From Clostridia bacterium (lineage in GTDB: Bacteria > Bacillota > Clostridia > Oscillospirales > CAG-272): DNA of 12,113 bases. Where the stretch lies: NCBI GenBank assembly GCA_017452335.1, contig JAFTMP010000247.1, forward strand, positions 1 through 12,113, given 5' to 3'. Of this stretch, positions 1 through 6,178 are shown in pieces; within the stretch, counting starts at the first letter, position 1; every line of letters begins with the position of its first letter. Made by a program: the position numbers and the translations under genes. The notes beneath the pieces are model-generated. The model made no database searches and had not been told where the DNA came from. It was given only the letters and a program-made list of their open reading frames with translations.

Positions 1-963
1 CATCAGCTTTGCCGTGTTCAAAAGAGAGCGGGTGGATGCAACCTCCTCACGACGCGTAATGACATTCGCCTGTGCACGCTTTTCGGCAACAAGGACGGTG
101 TTCATGATCTCTCGGATTTCGCCGGGAAGAATGATATCCTTGACGCCGGCATCCGTGATTTCAACAAACAGATCCTTTTCCTTGGCTTTCAGTTTAGCAA
201 ACACAAATTCGGAAATATGCACCTTGTTTTCAAGGATCTCGTCCAGCTTGTATTTGCCAACATATTCGCGCAGCGCAAGCTGCGCCGCCACGTGCATTTG
301 TTCTGCGAAATCATCGATCTCGGTAAGAATCTTGACGTAGTCGGTCACGCGGTAGTTGCATACGAAGTTGATGCGAAGAGAAACCTTATCCGCAGTAAGG
401 ATCTCCTGACCTGTGATATCCATTTGTGTCAAACGGGTATCAACAAAGCCTACGTCTACTTTAATGGGAGTTTTCCAGAAATAGTAGGTGCCTGCATCCA
501 GAATGCGCTCAAGCTTTTGGTTGAAGTACAGCCTTGCCTTCTGATATTCTGCAACCTCGATCTTGGTGTAGTAGATCTGAGGAATTTTTGAGAAGATGTA
601 CTCGGGAATAGATTCGTCAACCGTAGGAGTTGAGATATCCACGATCTTGAACTCATGCTGATCTACGACAGACCAAAATGCGTATTTGCCATGGCGAAGA
701 ACGGAAGAAAACTTACCGTTCACATAGTGGAGCGCAAGCTCTTCGTCGCCTACTTCAACTACTGCCACACGGTCTAAAACAGCTTTGTCTGCAAGCAAGG
801 TTTCAAGAGCACACTTGCTACACGCGATCGGCTGTTCTAAGCCCGAAATCTCAATTTCCTTGCCACCAAACAGGTAATATTTGCCCGCATCGAGCGTTTT
901 GGTATACTTTCCGTTTTTGAAGAGAAAGCCCTTTTGATTTTCATTGATAATCATCTTTTTCAT
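1..963 (-). CDS. SPFH/band-7 (slipin-like) protein, 3' end cut by window edge
   Basis: The reading frame is open from an ATG at 963 to the left edge, giving 321 residues without the C-terminus. The start has an AAGGAGG site 10 bases upstream. Residues about 130-310 read as an SPFH/band-7 domain of the slipin kind: beta-rich core, 'DITGQEILTADKVSLRINF' with 'CNYRVTDY', then a charged helical part including 'LPGEIREIMNTVLVAEKRAQANVITRREE', typical of slipins. No hydrophobic N-terminal anchor is seen, so the protein is probably soluble or peripheral. The region before the core carries what look like three copies of an 'NGKYxxxLxxGKYxxW' beta-hairpin motif near residues 13-32, 78-97 and 146-163. 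SPFH proteins form ring or cage oligomers; the molecular job of slipins in bacteria is unclear. The gene follows a tRNA-like RNA and WYL regulators, a context I associate with RtcB/Ro60 RNA repair. Confidence 0.88.
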   Translation of the reverse strand, partial: MKKMIINENQKGFLFKNGKYTKTLDAGKYYLFGGKEIEISGLEQPIACSKCALETLLADKAVLDRVAVVEVGDEELALHYVNGKFSSVLRHGKYAFWSVVDQHEFKIVDISTPTVDESIPEYIFSKIPQIYYTKIEVAEYQKARLYFNQKLERILDAGTYYFWKTPIKVDVGFVDTRLTQMDITGQEILTADKVSLRINFVCNYRVTDYVKILTEIDDFAEQMHVAAQLALREYVGKYKLDEILENKVHISEFVFAKLKAKEKDLFVEITDAGVKDIILPGEIREIMNTVLVAEKRAQANVITRREEVASTRSLLNTAKLM

Positions 964-1237
964 AATATGTAATCCTCCTTAAAGGTAGTAAAGTCGTTTC
1001 GCTATCATTCATGCAAAAGCGGCGGCTGAGAATTTGAGTGCCTCCTGCACAGCGCGGAAAGAAATCTTTTGGCTCTGTTTGGGATAACACGGTATCCATT
1101 CTCAGGCAAGGCACGCTCTTGCATTGCTCCGGGAGATGCGCCGAAGCGCTTCTCCCTTTGCCAAATGATAACGAATGCCCGAACGAAGTGTTCTCGCACA
1201 CAAGTTCGTGTGCGTCATCTTTTGCGTCCCGAAGGAC
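964..1237 (-). promoter_or_regulatory. Structured leader upstream of the slipin gene
   Basis: This stretch lies between the tRNA-like RNA and the slipin start and has no credible gene. On the minus strand it can form a row of hairpins: GUCC-UUCG-GGAC (1237-1226); a 7-bp CGCACAC/GUGUGCG stem (1214-1195); a long stem with a cUUCGg loop and one A-A mismatch (1156-1131); GCAAG/CUUGC with a 7-base loop (1122-1106); GGAUA/UAUCC (1097-1082); and a small GUGC/GCAC stem (1050-1038). The UUCG loops are stable only when read on this strand. I see no terminator before the slipin gene, so it may be a 5' leader of slipin mRNA or the 3' half of a longer ncRNA. Confidence 0.45.
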
Positions 1238-1401
1238 AAACCAATCCACTGGCGATACGCTTTTGGCGCACGGCGGGATTCGAACCCGCGATAATCGAGC
1301 TTGACAGGCTCAAAGGGCAAGCGTTCTTCGGCATACACTTTGGAATATCATCGTGCACCGCTGTGAAGGATCGACTCAAACACCGGCTTGAAGTAACCTG
1401 C
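1238..1401 (-). ncRNA. tRNA-like noncoding RNA, Y RNA (YrlA)-like candidate
   Basis: Read on the minus strand, an 8-bp acceptor-like stem (GGUGCACG 1359-1352 with CGUGCGCC 1272-1265, one G-U pair) closes three arms. They are a hairpin in the D position (AAGUGU/ACGCUU, 1340-1319), an anticodon-like arm (stem 1312-1308/1300-1296, loop CUGUCAA with GUC in anticodon position) and a perfect T arm (GCGGG-UUCGAAU-CCCGC, 1289-1273). No CCA follows, and about 39 nt instead of about 19 separate the acceptor and anticodon stems, so this is not an ordinary tRNA. An outer interrupted helix (GAGUCGAUC 1377-1369 with GAUUGGUUU 1246-1238, plus CAC/GUG and GC/GC) continues below the acceptor stem. Bacterial Y RNAs of the YrlA type carry a tRNA-like domain on a stem that binds Ro60. 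The 5' end near 1401 is inferred from the promoter; the 3' end is a guess. Folding was done by eye. Confidence 0.6.
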
Positions 1402-1407
1402 AAGCAT

Positions 1408-1436
1408 ATTTTACCATCTCTTCCCGCTTTTTTCAC
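1408..1436 (-). promoter_or_regulatory. Promoter for the tRNA-like RNA / slipin unit
   Basis: GTGAAA (-35, 1436-1431), 17 bases, then TAAAAT (-10, 1413-1408) on the minus strand, giving a start near 1401. It sits just downstream of the WYL operon terminator, so the RNA and slipin gene form a separate unit. The -35 box matches the consensus at four of six positions. Confidence 0.55.
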
Positions 1437-1459
1437 GGAAAAAAAGCTGCGAAAACAAC

Positions 1460-1482
1460 AAAAAAGCCCTCAAATGAGAGCT
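1460..1482 (-). terminator. Terminator of the WYL operon
   Basis: On the minus strand a 7-bp stem AGCUCUC/GAGGGCU (1482-1465, loop AUUU, one U-G pair) is followed by a run of U (1464-1460). It begins six bases after the stop codon of the second WYL gene. A-rich bases on the other side make it partly bidirectional. Confidence 0.85.
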
Positions 1483-1487
1483 TTTTG

Positions 1488-2399
1488 TTATTTTAATCCA
1501 CAATTTAACTGTTTTTTCAGCTTTTCGATGAATAATTTTTTGAAAGATTCCGAGCCGAGGACCTCCACCATCGGTCCGAAGGAGAGAACTCTGATCACCA
1601 GCTCCGATTCGTCATCGTGGGCGTATTTGATTTTTACAAGATAGGTCTGCCGATCCACCCTTTCAGCTTGCTTCTCAAAATGGGCAAAGTGGAGCATCAC
1701 CCTTTCAAGGGCGTTTCGCTCGTCGGTCACCTTCAGCGTCAGCGTATCGTATCGAATCGGGGCTTCTTCCCCGTCAAGCGGTCTTTCTCCGGTATAGTGC
1801 GCGCACGCTCTTATTTTAGAAAGGTTGACCGTTGACACCGTGCGCCAGCCAGTGGTTACCACGCGAAACTTATCGTCCTTTTCGGAGTATTCAAGACGCA
1901 AAGGGCGACATCTGACAAATATGGTGTTGCCCTTGCGGTTGACCATTTCAAATTTAATTTGTGTGTTGTGGCGTATAGCATCCAAAATAATTCTAAATTT
2001 TTTAATGTATTCCTCGTCCTCAAAGGGGTCGCCGTCACTGTATTGATCGTAAACGTAGTAATCTTCGGCAGTAAACAGAGGCTCCACATCCTCAAGTTCC
2101 GGAAATTCTACGCCAAACAGCTTCACGCGGGGATCGAGAGAAATTGCTTTCAGCCACCGCTTTTGAAGGGTGGTTAAGGGCATGGTAGGCTTATGCTCAA
2201 GGTCGGTGGTCATATCGGGATGCACAAGCTGCCATTTCTCATTTTTGAGTGAGGGAAGGATCGTCAGCACGCTCTCGCCAAACGCTCGCTCTGAAGCAAT
2301 TTTTTGCAATTCCTTTTCGGAATGCTCCCCTTCAAGGATTCGGGAAATGACCGCGGCAATGGTATTGTAATATGCCGAATACAGCTCGCTGAATATCAC
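1488..2399 (-). CDS. WYL-domain transcriptional regulator (second of a coupled pair)
   Basis: 303 residues. It starts at a GTG (2399) whose bases overlap the TGA stop of the upstream WYL gene (GTGA), with AGGAGG about ten bases ahead, so the two are translationally coupled. Residues about 1-115 are helical and poorly conserved to my eye ('LTTLQKRWLKAISLDPRVKLFG'). A WYL-type beta domain follows (about 130-215, with 'IRHNTQIKFEMVNRKG', 'VRCRPLRLEYSEKDDKFRVV' and 'STVNLSKI'), then a C-terminal WCX-like extension (about 220-300, 'VTDERNALERVMLHFAHFEKQAER ... SFGPMVEVLGS'). WYL domains sense ligands, thought in several cases to be nucleic acids or nucleotides, and control transcription. I see no clear DNA-binding helix here, so it may act with its partner as a heteromeric regulator. 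Likely target: the neighbouring RNA/slipin unit (inference). Confidence 0.85.
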   Translation of the reverse strand: MIFSELYSAYYNTIAAVISRILEGEHSEKELQKIASERAFGESVLTILPSLKNEKWQLVHPDMTTDLEHKPTMPLTTLQKRWLKAISLDPRVKLFGVEFPELEDVEPLFTAEDYYVYDQYSDGDPFEDEEYIKKFRIILDAIRHNTQIKFEMVNRKGNTIFVRCRPLRLEYSEKDDKFRVVTTGWRTVSTVNLSKIRACAHYTGERPLDGEEAPIRYDTLTLKVTDERNALERVMLHFAHFEKQAERVDRQTYLVKIKYAHDDESELVIRVLSFGPMVEVLGSESFKKLFIEKLKKQLNCGLK

Positions 2400-3655
2400 T
2401 CGCTCACCTCCTGCTCAATGCCGTACAGCCTATACATCTCCTCCAGATCCTTTTTAAACTGATTCTCAACACTGCGGTTGGAAAAGTTCATTTTCACGAT
2501 ACGGCAAATAAAGGTTCTGATCCAGGGGATCATCTCACCGGAATCATAGACATCCGCAAAAAAGCGATAGGTGTGCGCATCCAGCTTTTCCACCGTTCCG
2601 ATACGCTTCTCCCGCTCAAGGCGTCTGATGATATATTCTTCATTTTCTTCTATTTTGACCGTAAATTCCACATGCTCCAAAGGTGCTTCGCCTCTGTTGT
2701 TGCGCTTCACGCTCACTCCCCACATGTTGCTCTGCATGAGGTCGAGCTGTGCGCGCAGCTCGTCAAAGCGCGGAGTCGGTTCCTCAAGCTTCACGTTTGA
2801 AAGATAATCCACCCTGTAAGCCTGGAAATGGTTGTACTCGGGCAGATAGGCGATCAAATGCTGTCTTCCGCCCTGCACGCTGATCAACACGCGCAAGGGC
2901 ACGATGCGGTTTTGTTGCGGCAGATCCCTTCGGCGGCTTAAATTGCAGACGGTCACGGCACGCTTTTCCCTCATCGCGGTAAAAAGAGCGGCAAGAACAC
3001 CGCTGTCAATGGCTCCCGTTATGTAATGATGCTTGAAGGTAAAGGCATCGGTATCGGCTTTCTCCTTATCAAGAATGAACGAGCCCACTACACCGCAGGG
3101 AGCAACCTCCGAGAAATAATGCAAAACATCGTTAAGGTCTGAGAGATCGGTAGTCTCGGCTCTGTGATAATACATCTTCCGTCCTTCTTTTTCGGAAATT
3201 ATAATGCCTGCCTCGCAGTATTCCTTGAGTTTTTTGCGCACGGTAGACTCGTCAAACATCATGGGATGCTCAAATCCCGACAAATACTTGTCATCAATCT
3301 GCTCAAGTATTTCGGAAATTGTTTTTTTCACAGATGGCTCATAAAGAATATCAAAAATAATAAAATGCAAGGTGATATCACCGTCGGTAAAGCTCTTGGC
3401 TTTCCATGCGTTATACAGAGGATTATGTCTGATGGTACGGCTGTCGATGGAGATGAATACATTCTTCCCCTCGGGCGTGCGCACAAAGCTCATGTGATCG
3501 CCCAGCCAGCTTTCAAGGCGGCGGCGTTCATCATCATAGGAACGCGCGCTTTTATTTTGATAATCGTCACGGCTCTTGAAGCCGTAAACGTAAAACTCGC
3601 GCATATAGGCTCTGATTTTTTCAAAGTTTTTGATCAGCTCACTGTACGATGACAT
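2396..3655 (-). CDS. WYL-domain transcriptional regulator with winged helix (first of a coupled pair)
   Basis: 419 residues from the ATG at 3655. An in-frame ATG at 3661 exists, but the AAAGGGGG ribosome site would then lie almost against it, while it is well spaced for 3655. The N-terminal about 100 residues are conserved-looking ('FYVYGFKSRDDY', 'DERRRLESWLGDHM', 'HNPLYNAWKAKSFTDGDITLHF') and resemble a WYL family I know from clostridia. A winged helix-turn-helix follows (about 108-165, 'DESTVRKKLKEYCEAGIIISEKEGRKMYYHR'-type recognition helix and wing). Then comes a WYL domain (about 205-300, where the namesake motif reads 'RQHLIAYLPEY' and 'AYRVDYLSNVKL') and a C-terminal WCX part. It is the DNA-binding member of the pair and is transcribed from the promoter at 3816-3788. 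Confidence 0.88.
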   Translation of the reverse strand: MSSYSELIKNFEKIRAYMREFYVYGFKSRDDYQNKSARSYDDERRRLESWLGDHMSFVRTPEGKNVFISIDSRTIRHNPLYNAWKAKSFTDGDITLHFIIFDILYEPSVKKTISEILEQIDDKYLSGFEHPMMFDESTVRKKLKEYCEAGIIISEKEGRKMYYHRAETTDLSDLNDVLHYFSEVAPCGVVGSFILDKEKADTDAFTFKHHYITGAIDSGVLAALFTAMREKRAVTVCNLSRRRDLPQQNRIVPLRVLISVQGGRQHLIAYLPEYNHFQAYRVDYLSNVKLEEPTPRFDELRAQLDLMQSNMWGVSVKRNNRGEAPLEHVEFTVKIEENEEYIIRRLEREKRIGTVEKLDAHTYRFFADVYDSGEMIPWIRTFICRIVKMNFSNRSVENQFKKDLEEMYRLYGIEQEVSE

Positions 3656-3787
3656 CGCCATCCCCCTTTCTTACTGTTTTGGCAATTTAAGCGGAACTGC
3701 ACCCGCCCATTCAAACCGCGCCATAGCCGAATAAAACCACCCAAGGCTTTGCATTTATACCGATTTGGGCAGTGATTTCACAGACAT

Positions 3788-3816
3788 AGTATACCATAAT
3801 TCCCTTTTAAAATCAA
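3788..3816 (-). promoter_or_regulatory. Promoter of the WYL operon
   Basis: TTGATT (-35, 3816-3811), 17 bases, TATACT (-10, 3793-3788) on the minus strand. A start near 3781 leaves a leader of about 125 bases. It is divergent from the oxidoreductase promoter at 3935. The gene-free stretch 3656-3997 contains these two promoters and a duplicated 14-base box, and otherwise nothing I can name. Confidence 0.8.
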
Positions 3817-3824
3817 TCTAATAA

Positions 3825-3886
3825 TTCCCCAAGTGCCCATTTGTTTTAGCAATTCAGCAAAATAATCGTATGTTCACCAAGTGCGC
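3825..3886. repeat. Duplicated 14-base box upstream of the WYL promoter
   Basis: TTCCCCAAGTGCCC (3825-3838) and TTCACCAAGTGCGC (3873-3886) agree at 12 of 14 positions in the same orientation, starts 48 bases apart. They lie just upstream of the -35 box of the WYL operon and between two divergent promoters, where regulator sites are expected. No bound protein can be named. Confidence 0.35.
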
Positions 3887-3934
3887 CTCCCATCAGCCCT
3901 AATTTTTTATTTAACAATTATCTCTTAGCACCCC

Positions 3935-3964
3935 TTGACAAATCCCGCCTTTAAGGTTTATTAT
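3935..3964 (+). promoter_or_regulatory. Promoter of the truncated oxidoreductase gene
   Basis: A perfect TTGACA (3935-3940), 18 bases, TATTAT (3959-3964), giving a start near 3971. The promoter looks intact although its gene is broken. Confidence 0.75.
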
Positions 3965-3997
3965 CGGTATATAAATTCATGCTTGGAGGGCAGAGCA

Positions 3998-4327
3998 ATG
4001 TCACAGGAAAGAAAAATCAGATTTGGTTTATTTGGTCTTGGCAAAGGGAGCTCTTTTTATAACGAAATCAACTATTGCGGCGGTGAGGTGGTTGCCGTAT
4101 GCGACAAAGATCCCGACCGCATTGAGCAAGCGCGCCGTGAGCTGGGCTACGAGGTTGCGGGATACGCAAACTTTGATGAGTTTCTTTCCCACAAGGGGCT
4201 GGAGGCGGTGTTCCTGTGCAACTATTTCCATGAGCACGCTGAATATGCTCGTTGGGGTTGGTTAGCGCCTATACGTAAGGAAGAAAGATTTGCAAAGCTG
4301 ATTCAGCGTATAGAAAAAATTATTTGA
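3998..4327 (+). pseudogene. Truncated Gfo/Idh/MocA-family oxidoreductase
   Basis: The likely start is the ATG at 3998, behind GGAGGG; an in-frame upstream ATG overlaps the promoter and has no ribosome site. Residues 1-85 are a clear NAD(P)-binding Rossmann N-terminus: 'RFGLFGLGKGSSF', 'VVAVCDKDPDRIEQA', 'DEFLSHKGLEAVFLCNYFHEHAEYA'. Family members are about 330-440 residues and would continue into the lysine-bearing 'EKP'-type motif and a C-terminal substrate domain. Here the frame runs instead into 'RWGWLAPIRKEERFAKLIQRIEKII' pieces I do not recognise and stops at 110 residues. The join near 4249 is in frame, consistent with a deletion that fused the N-terminus to an unrelated or distant tail. 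Substrate unknown. A small functional protein is possible but unlikely. Confidence 0.72.
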
Positions 4328-4341
4328 CTACAAATAGATTC

Positions 4342-4367
4342 AAGCCCGAGGCGTGTGCTTCGGGCTT
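4342..4367 (+). terminator. Hairpin terminator after the oxidoreductase remnant
   Basis: AAGCCCGAGGC and GCTTCGGGCTT form an 11-bp stem (one G-T pair) with a GTGT loop, 15 bases after the stop codon. The T tract is weak (CTTTACTATT), so termination may be partial; the other strand has no better tract. Confidence 0.6.
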
Positions 4368-4386
4368 TACTATTACAGTTACTGTT

Positions 4387-4473
4387 TTACCCCAACGCTT
4401 TACTCATCACAGCTTCTATGTCTGCTTTGCTTACGGCATCGAGGCGGCTGTAGATGTTGGCGGTGGTGCTCAT
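4387..4473 (-). pseudogene. C-terminal remnant of a tyrosine recombinase/integrase
   Basis: On the minus strand 28 codons from 4473 to a TAA at 4387 encode a peptide containing 'MSTTANIYSRLDAVSK' and ending 'VMSKALG'. This strongly resembles the extreme C-terminus of phage/ICE-type tyrosine recombinases, where 'STTANIYSHLD' follows the last catalytic motif and includes the nucleophilic tyrosine (here the Y of 'IYSRLD'). The rest of the enzyme is absent: a stop codon immediately precedes the ATG, and no ribosome site is present. It looks like the scar of a lost mobile element next to the broken oxidoreductase gene. The family call rests on memory of the motif in a short peptide. Confidence 0.55.
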
Positions 4474-4524
4474 TTATTCAACCGCAGGTTGAGAAAAATC
4501 CATCTCTGTTATCCAAACGCTATC

Positions 4525-4553
4525 TTTACAGTTGCGTTTAAATATGATATACT
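4525..4553 (+). promoter_or_regulatory. Promoter of the XRE-family regulator
   Basis: TTTACA (4525-4530), 17 bases, TATACT (4548-4553), giving a start near 4560 and a short leader of about 23 bases with AAGGAGG. Confidence 0.75.
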
Positions 4554-4582
4554 ATACGCAAGGAAAGAAGGAGGTTGGATCC

Positions 4583-5449
4583 ATGTATTTAAATCAAAAT
4601 ATTGCATATTACCGCAGACTTTGCGGATACACCCAAGAACAGTTAGCGGAACGGCTCGGTGTGACGGGACAGTCGGTGTCTAAATGGGAAAACGAGCTTT
4701 CTAATCCCGACATTTCCATTTTGCCCGACTTAGCAAAGGCTCTTGGGGTGGACATCAACTCCCTTTTTGAAGAAACGCCCAATGCGCCAAAGGGCGTTCA
4801 GGTATCCGAGCTATCCGCGCTTTGCTATGACGCGCTTGTTTCTCTCTTTGCTAAAGCCGAATTCACCTTTTATCACGGCGAAGCGACGGCTTTAACGAGC
4901 GAAAGGCTCAACAAACGAATGGAAGCATTAAAAAAAGAATTTGACTTTCCACTACCAAAATGCGCTTACGTTATAGATGAAGGCAACCCTGAACACGGTT
5001 CTGTTTTTCTTTCCGATGCCCTTTCTTTCATTGATCGCAGTTACGGCGGCGCAGATTACGCACTGCTTTTTGATCTTGACAAGGCAGGAGAGCTTTTAAC
5101 CGTGCTGGGAGATAAAAACGCGCGCAAAATTTTGAAGGTCATTTATGAAAAGCTCGTTTCGGAAGGCGAAGGCGGAACCTTTTTCTCACCTCAAAAGCTA
5201 TCAAAAGCCACTTCATTAACAGAAGATGCGGTCAGTGCCGCTGCCGTAAAATTGCGGCACGTAGGACTGATTGATGAAGTTGAAAAAATTGAACAAGCCG
5301 GATTTAAGAAAGAATATTGTACACTGTATCCCAAGGATTTCATTTTCGTTCTTGCGATCCTTCGACTTGCCTATGTACACACATCGAACATGACCTGCGC
5401 TACTCTCATGTATCGGGACGCCAACAATCAACTTAATTACAATAAGTGA
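4583..5449 (+). CDS. XRE-family transcriptional regulator with C-terminal winged-helix-like domain
   Basis: 288 residues from the ATG at 4583, eight bases after AAGGAGG; an earlier in-frame ATG at 4532 lies inside the promoter and is rejected. Residues about 4-62 are a textbook HTH_3/XRE domain ('NIAYYRRLCGYTQEQLAERLGV', 'GQSVSKWENELSNPDISILPDLAKALGVDINSLF'). The middle (about 70-160) is a domain I do not recognise. Residues about 175-250 look like a winged helix ('ARKILKVIYEKLV', 'SPQKLSKATSLTEDAVSAAAVKLRHVGLIDEVEK'), reminiscent of ArsR/MarR-type folds, so the protein may carry two DNA-binding units. It is a single-gene unit with its own promoter and terminator. Ligand and target are unknown; it stands beside an integrase remnant and may have arrived with it. 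Confidence 0.85.
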   Translation: MYLNQNIAYYRRLCGYTQEQLAERLGVTGQSVSKWENELSNPDISILPDLAKALGVDINSLFEETPNAPKGVQVSELSALCYDALVSLFAKAEFTFYHGEATALTSERLNKRMEALKKEFDFPLPKCAYVIDEGNPEHGSVFLSDALSFIDRSYGGADYALLFDLDKAGELLTVLGDKNARKILKVIYEKLVSEGEGGTFFSPQKLSKATSLTEDAVSAAAVKLRHVGLIDEVEKIEQAGFKKEYCTLYPKDFIFVLAILRLAYVHTSNMTCATLMYRDANNQLNYNK

Positions 5450-5471
5450 TGCCATTTAACTCACAAAGGCA

Positions 5472-5501
5472 AAGACCGCCTCGATTGCTCAAGGCGGTCT
5501 T
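5472..5501. terminator. Bidirectional terminator between convergent genes
   Basis: AAGACCGCCT (5472-5481) and AGGCGGTCTT (5492-5501) form a perfect 10-bp stem with a 10-base loop between the plus-strand XRE gene and the minus-strand operon that ends at 5531. T-rich bases follow on both sides (GTATTT to the right; TTTGCCTTT on the minus strand), neither of them a strong tract. Confidence 0.8.
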
Positions 5502-5530
5502 GTATTTCGGTTCGGCGTATGTACAAAGAA

Positions 5531-6157
5531 TCACTTTTCACAAATGATCCAGCGGGCGTTTTCTTCTTTTCTGTCTGCCGAAGCGCCTCTTTTGAGAGTA
5601 GAAAGGGTGCCGATGGTCGTGTCAAGCATGCAAGCCTCCCACAAAGAGATCACTCTTGCCTCCTTGATCGTATGTGCGCATCCGCAAAGAAATTGCAGGT
5701 CGCCCTCTTGATCGCGGCAGGCGTGCAGTATGGGCTTTTCACCGCCGAGCACGTGCACGCAGGTAAAGACGGCAGTATTCGGATCCTCCTCAAAGGCGTT
5801 TGGCGCGCAGAAGCAGCTTTCAAGCGCCTTAAAATAAGCCGCATCCATCTGCTCCCAATGGGGAAAATGCATCAAAAATTCATCGAAAAGCGCGAAGAAC
5901 AGGTCAAACGCCTCTTCTTCGGGGTATTGTTCCAAGAGAAATGTTGACCAGTGTATTGTTTTGTTGTATGCTCTGCCGTATTTAGACTGCACAAAGCACT
6001 GAAACTTATTATTAAAGAGCACTTTTCTGCCTGTGAGATCAGCCAGTGCCTCCTCATACCCCGCAAGATTGTGGGAGAGTGCCGCAAGATCCTTTTTGCC
6101 TAAATACAGCGCCGGGCGCAGTCTTACTCTTTCAAGAAAATGCTCTATTTCCTTCAT
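5531..6157 (-). CDS. Uncharacterised two-domain protein
   Basis: 208 residues; ATG at 6157 with AAGGAGAG just upstream, 21 bases after the arsenate reductase stop, so it is the last gene of that operon. I do not recognise the whole protein. The N-terminal half (1-105) reads 'HFLERVRLRPALYLGKKDLAALSHNLAGYE' and ends in an acidic-aromatic helix 'EEEAFDLFFALFDEFLMHFP'. That resembles small clostridial proteins starting 'RRPxxYxG...LxxFxxGY' often found among immunity-like genes. The C-terminal part (about 125-200: 'TAVFTCVHVLGGEKPILHACRDQEGDLQFLCG', then 'HTIKEARVISLWEACMLD') looks like a separate compact domain, known to me only from hypothetical proteins. No signal peptide or membrane segment is seen. 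Function unknown. Confidence 0.8.
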   Translation of the reverse strand: MKEIEHFLERVRLRPALYLGKKDLAALSHNLAGYEEALADLTGRKVLFNNKFQCFVQSKYGRAYNKTIHWSTFLLEQYPEEEAFDLFFALFDEFLMHFPHWEQMDAAYFKALESCFCAPNAFEEDPNTAVFTCVHVLGGEKPILHACRDQEGDLQFLCGCAHTIKEARVISLWEACMLDTTIGTLSTLKRGASADRKEENARWIICEK

Positions 6158-6178
6158 AAGTCTCTCCTTTTGTTTTCA

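Noticed and set aside
1038..1050. T-box or known riboswitch in the slipin leader
   Set aside because: No T-box AGGGTGG-type sequence and no switch core that I recognise; the AGGAGG here has no start codon at useful distance.
1005..1249. Small minus-strand open frames inside the slipin leader
   Set aside because: No ribosome site, no protein-like pattern, and they coincide with the RNA hairpins.
1264..1360. Ordinary tRNA gene on the minus strand (perfect T arm, anticodon loop with GUC)
   Set aside because: No CCA follows the acceptor-like stem, the D region is about twice normal length, the D loop lacks the usual GG, and the stem continues into an outer helix. A decayed tRNA remains possible but fits less well.
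1069..1644. Plus-strand open frame of 191 codons across the gene-free region
   Set aside because: It spans the tRNA-like RNA, the terminator and the end of the WYL gene, has no ribosome site, and its 'RTAGFEPA' stretch is simply the antisense of a T arm.
3935..3997. Upstream ATG extension of the oxidoreductase remnant
   Set aside because: It would start inside the -35 box of the promoter; the ATG at 3998 has a GGAGGG site.
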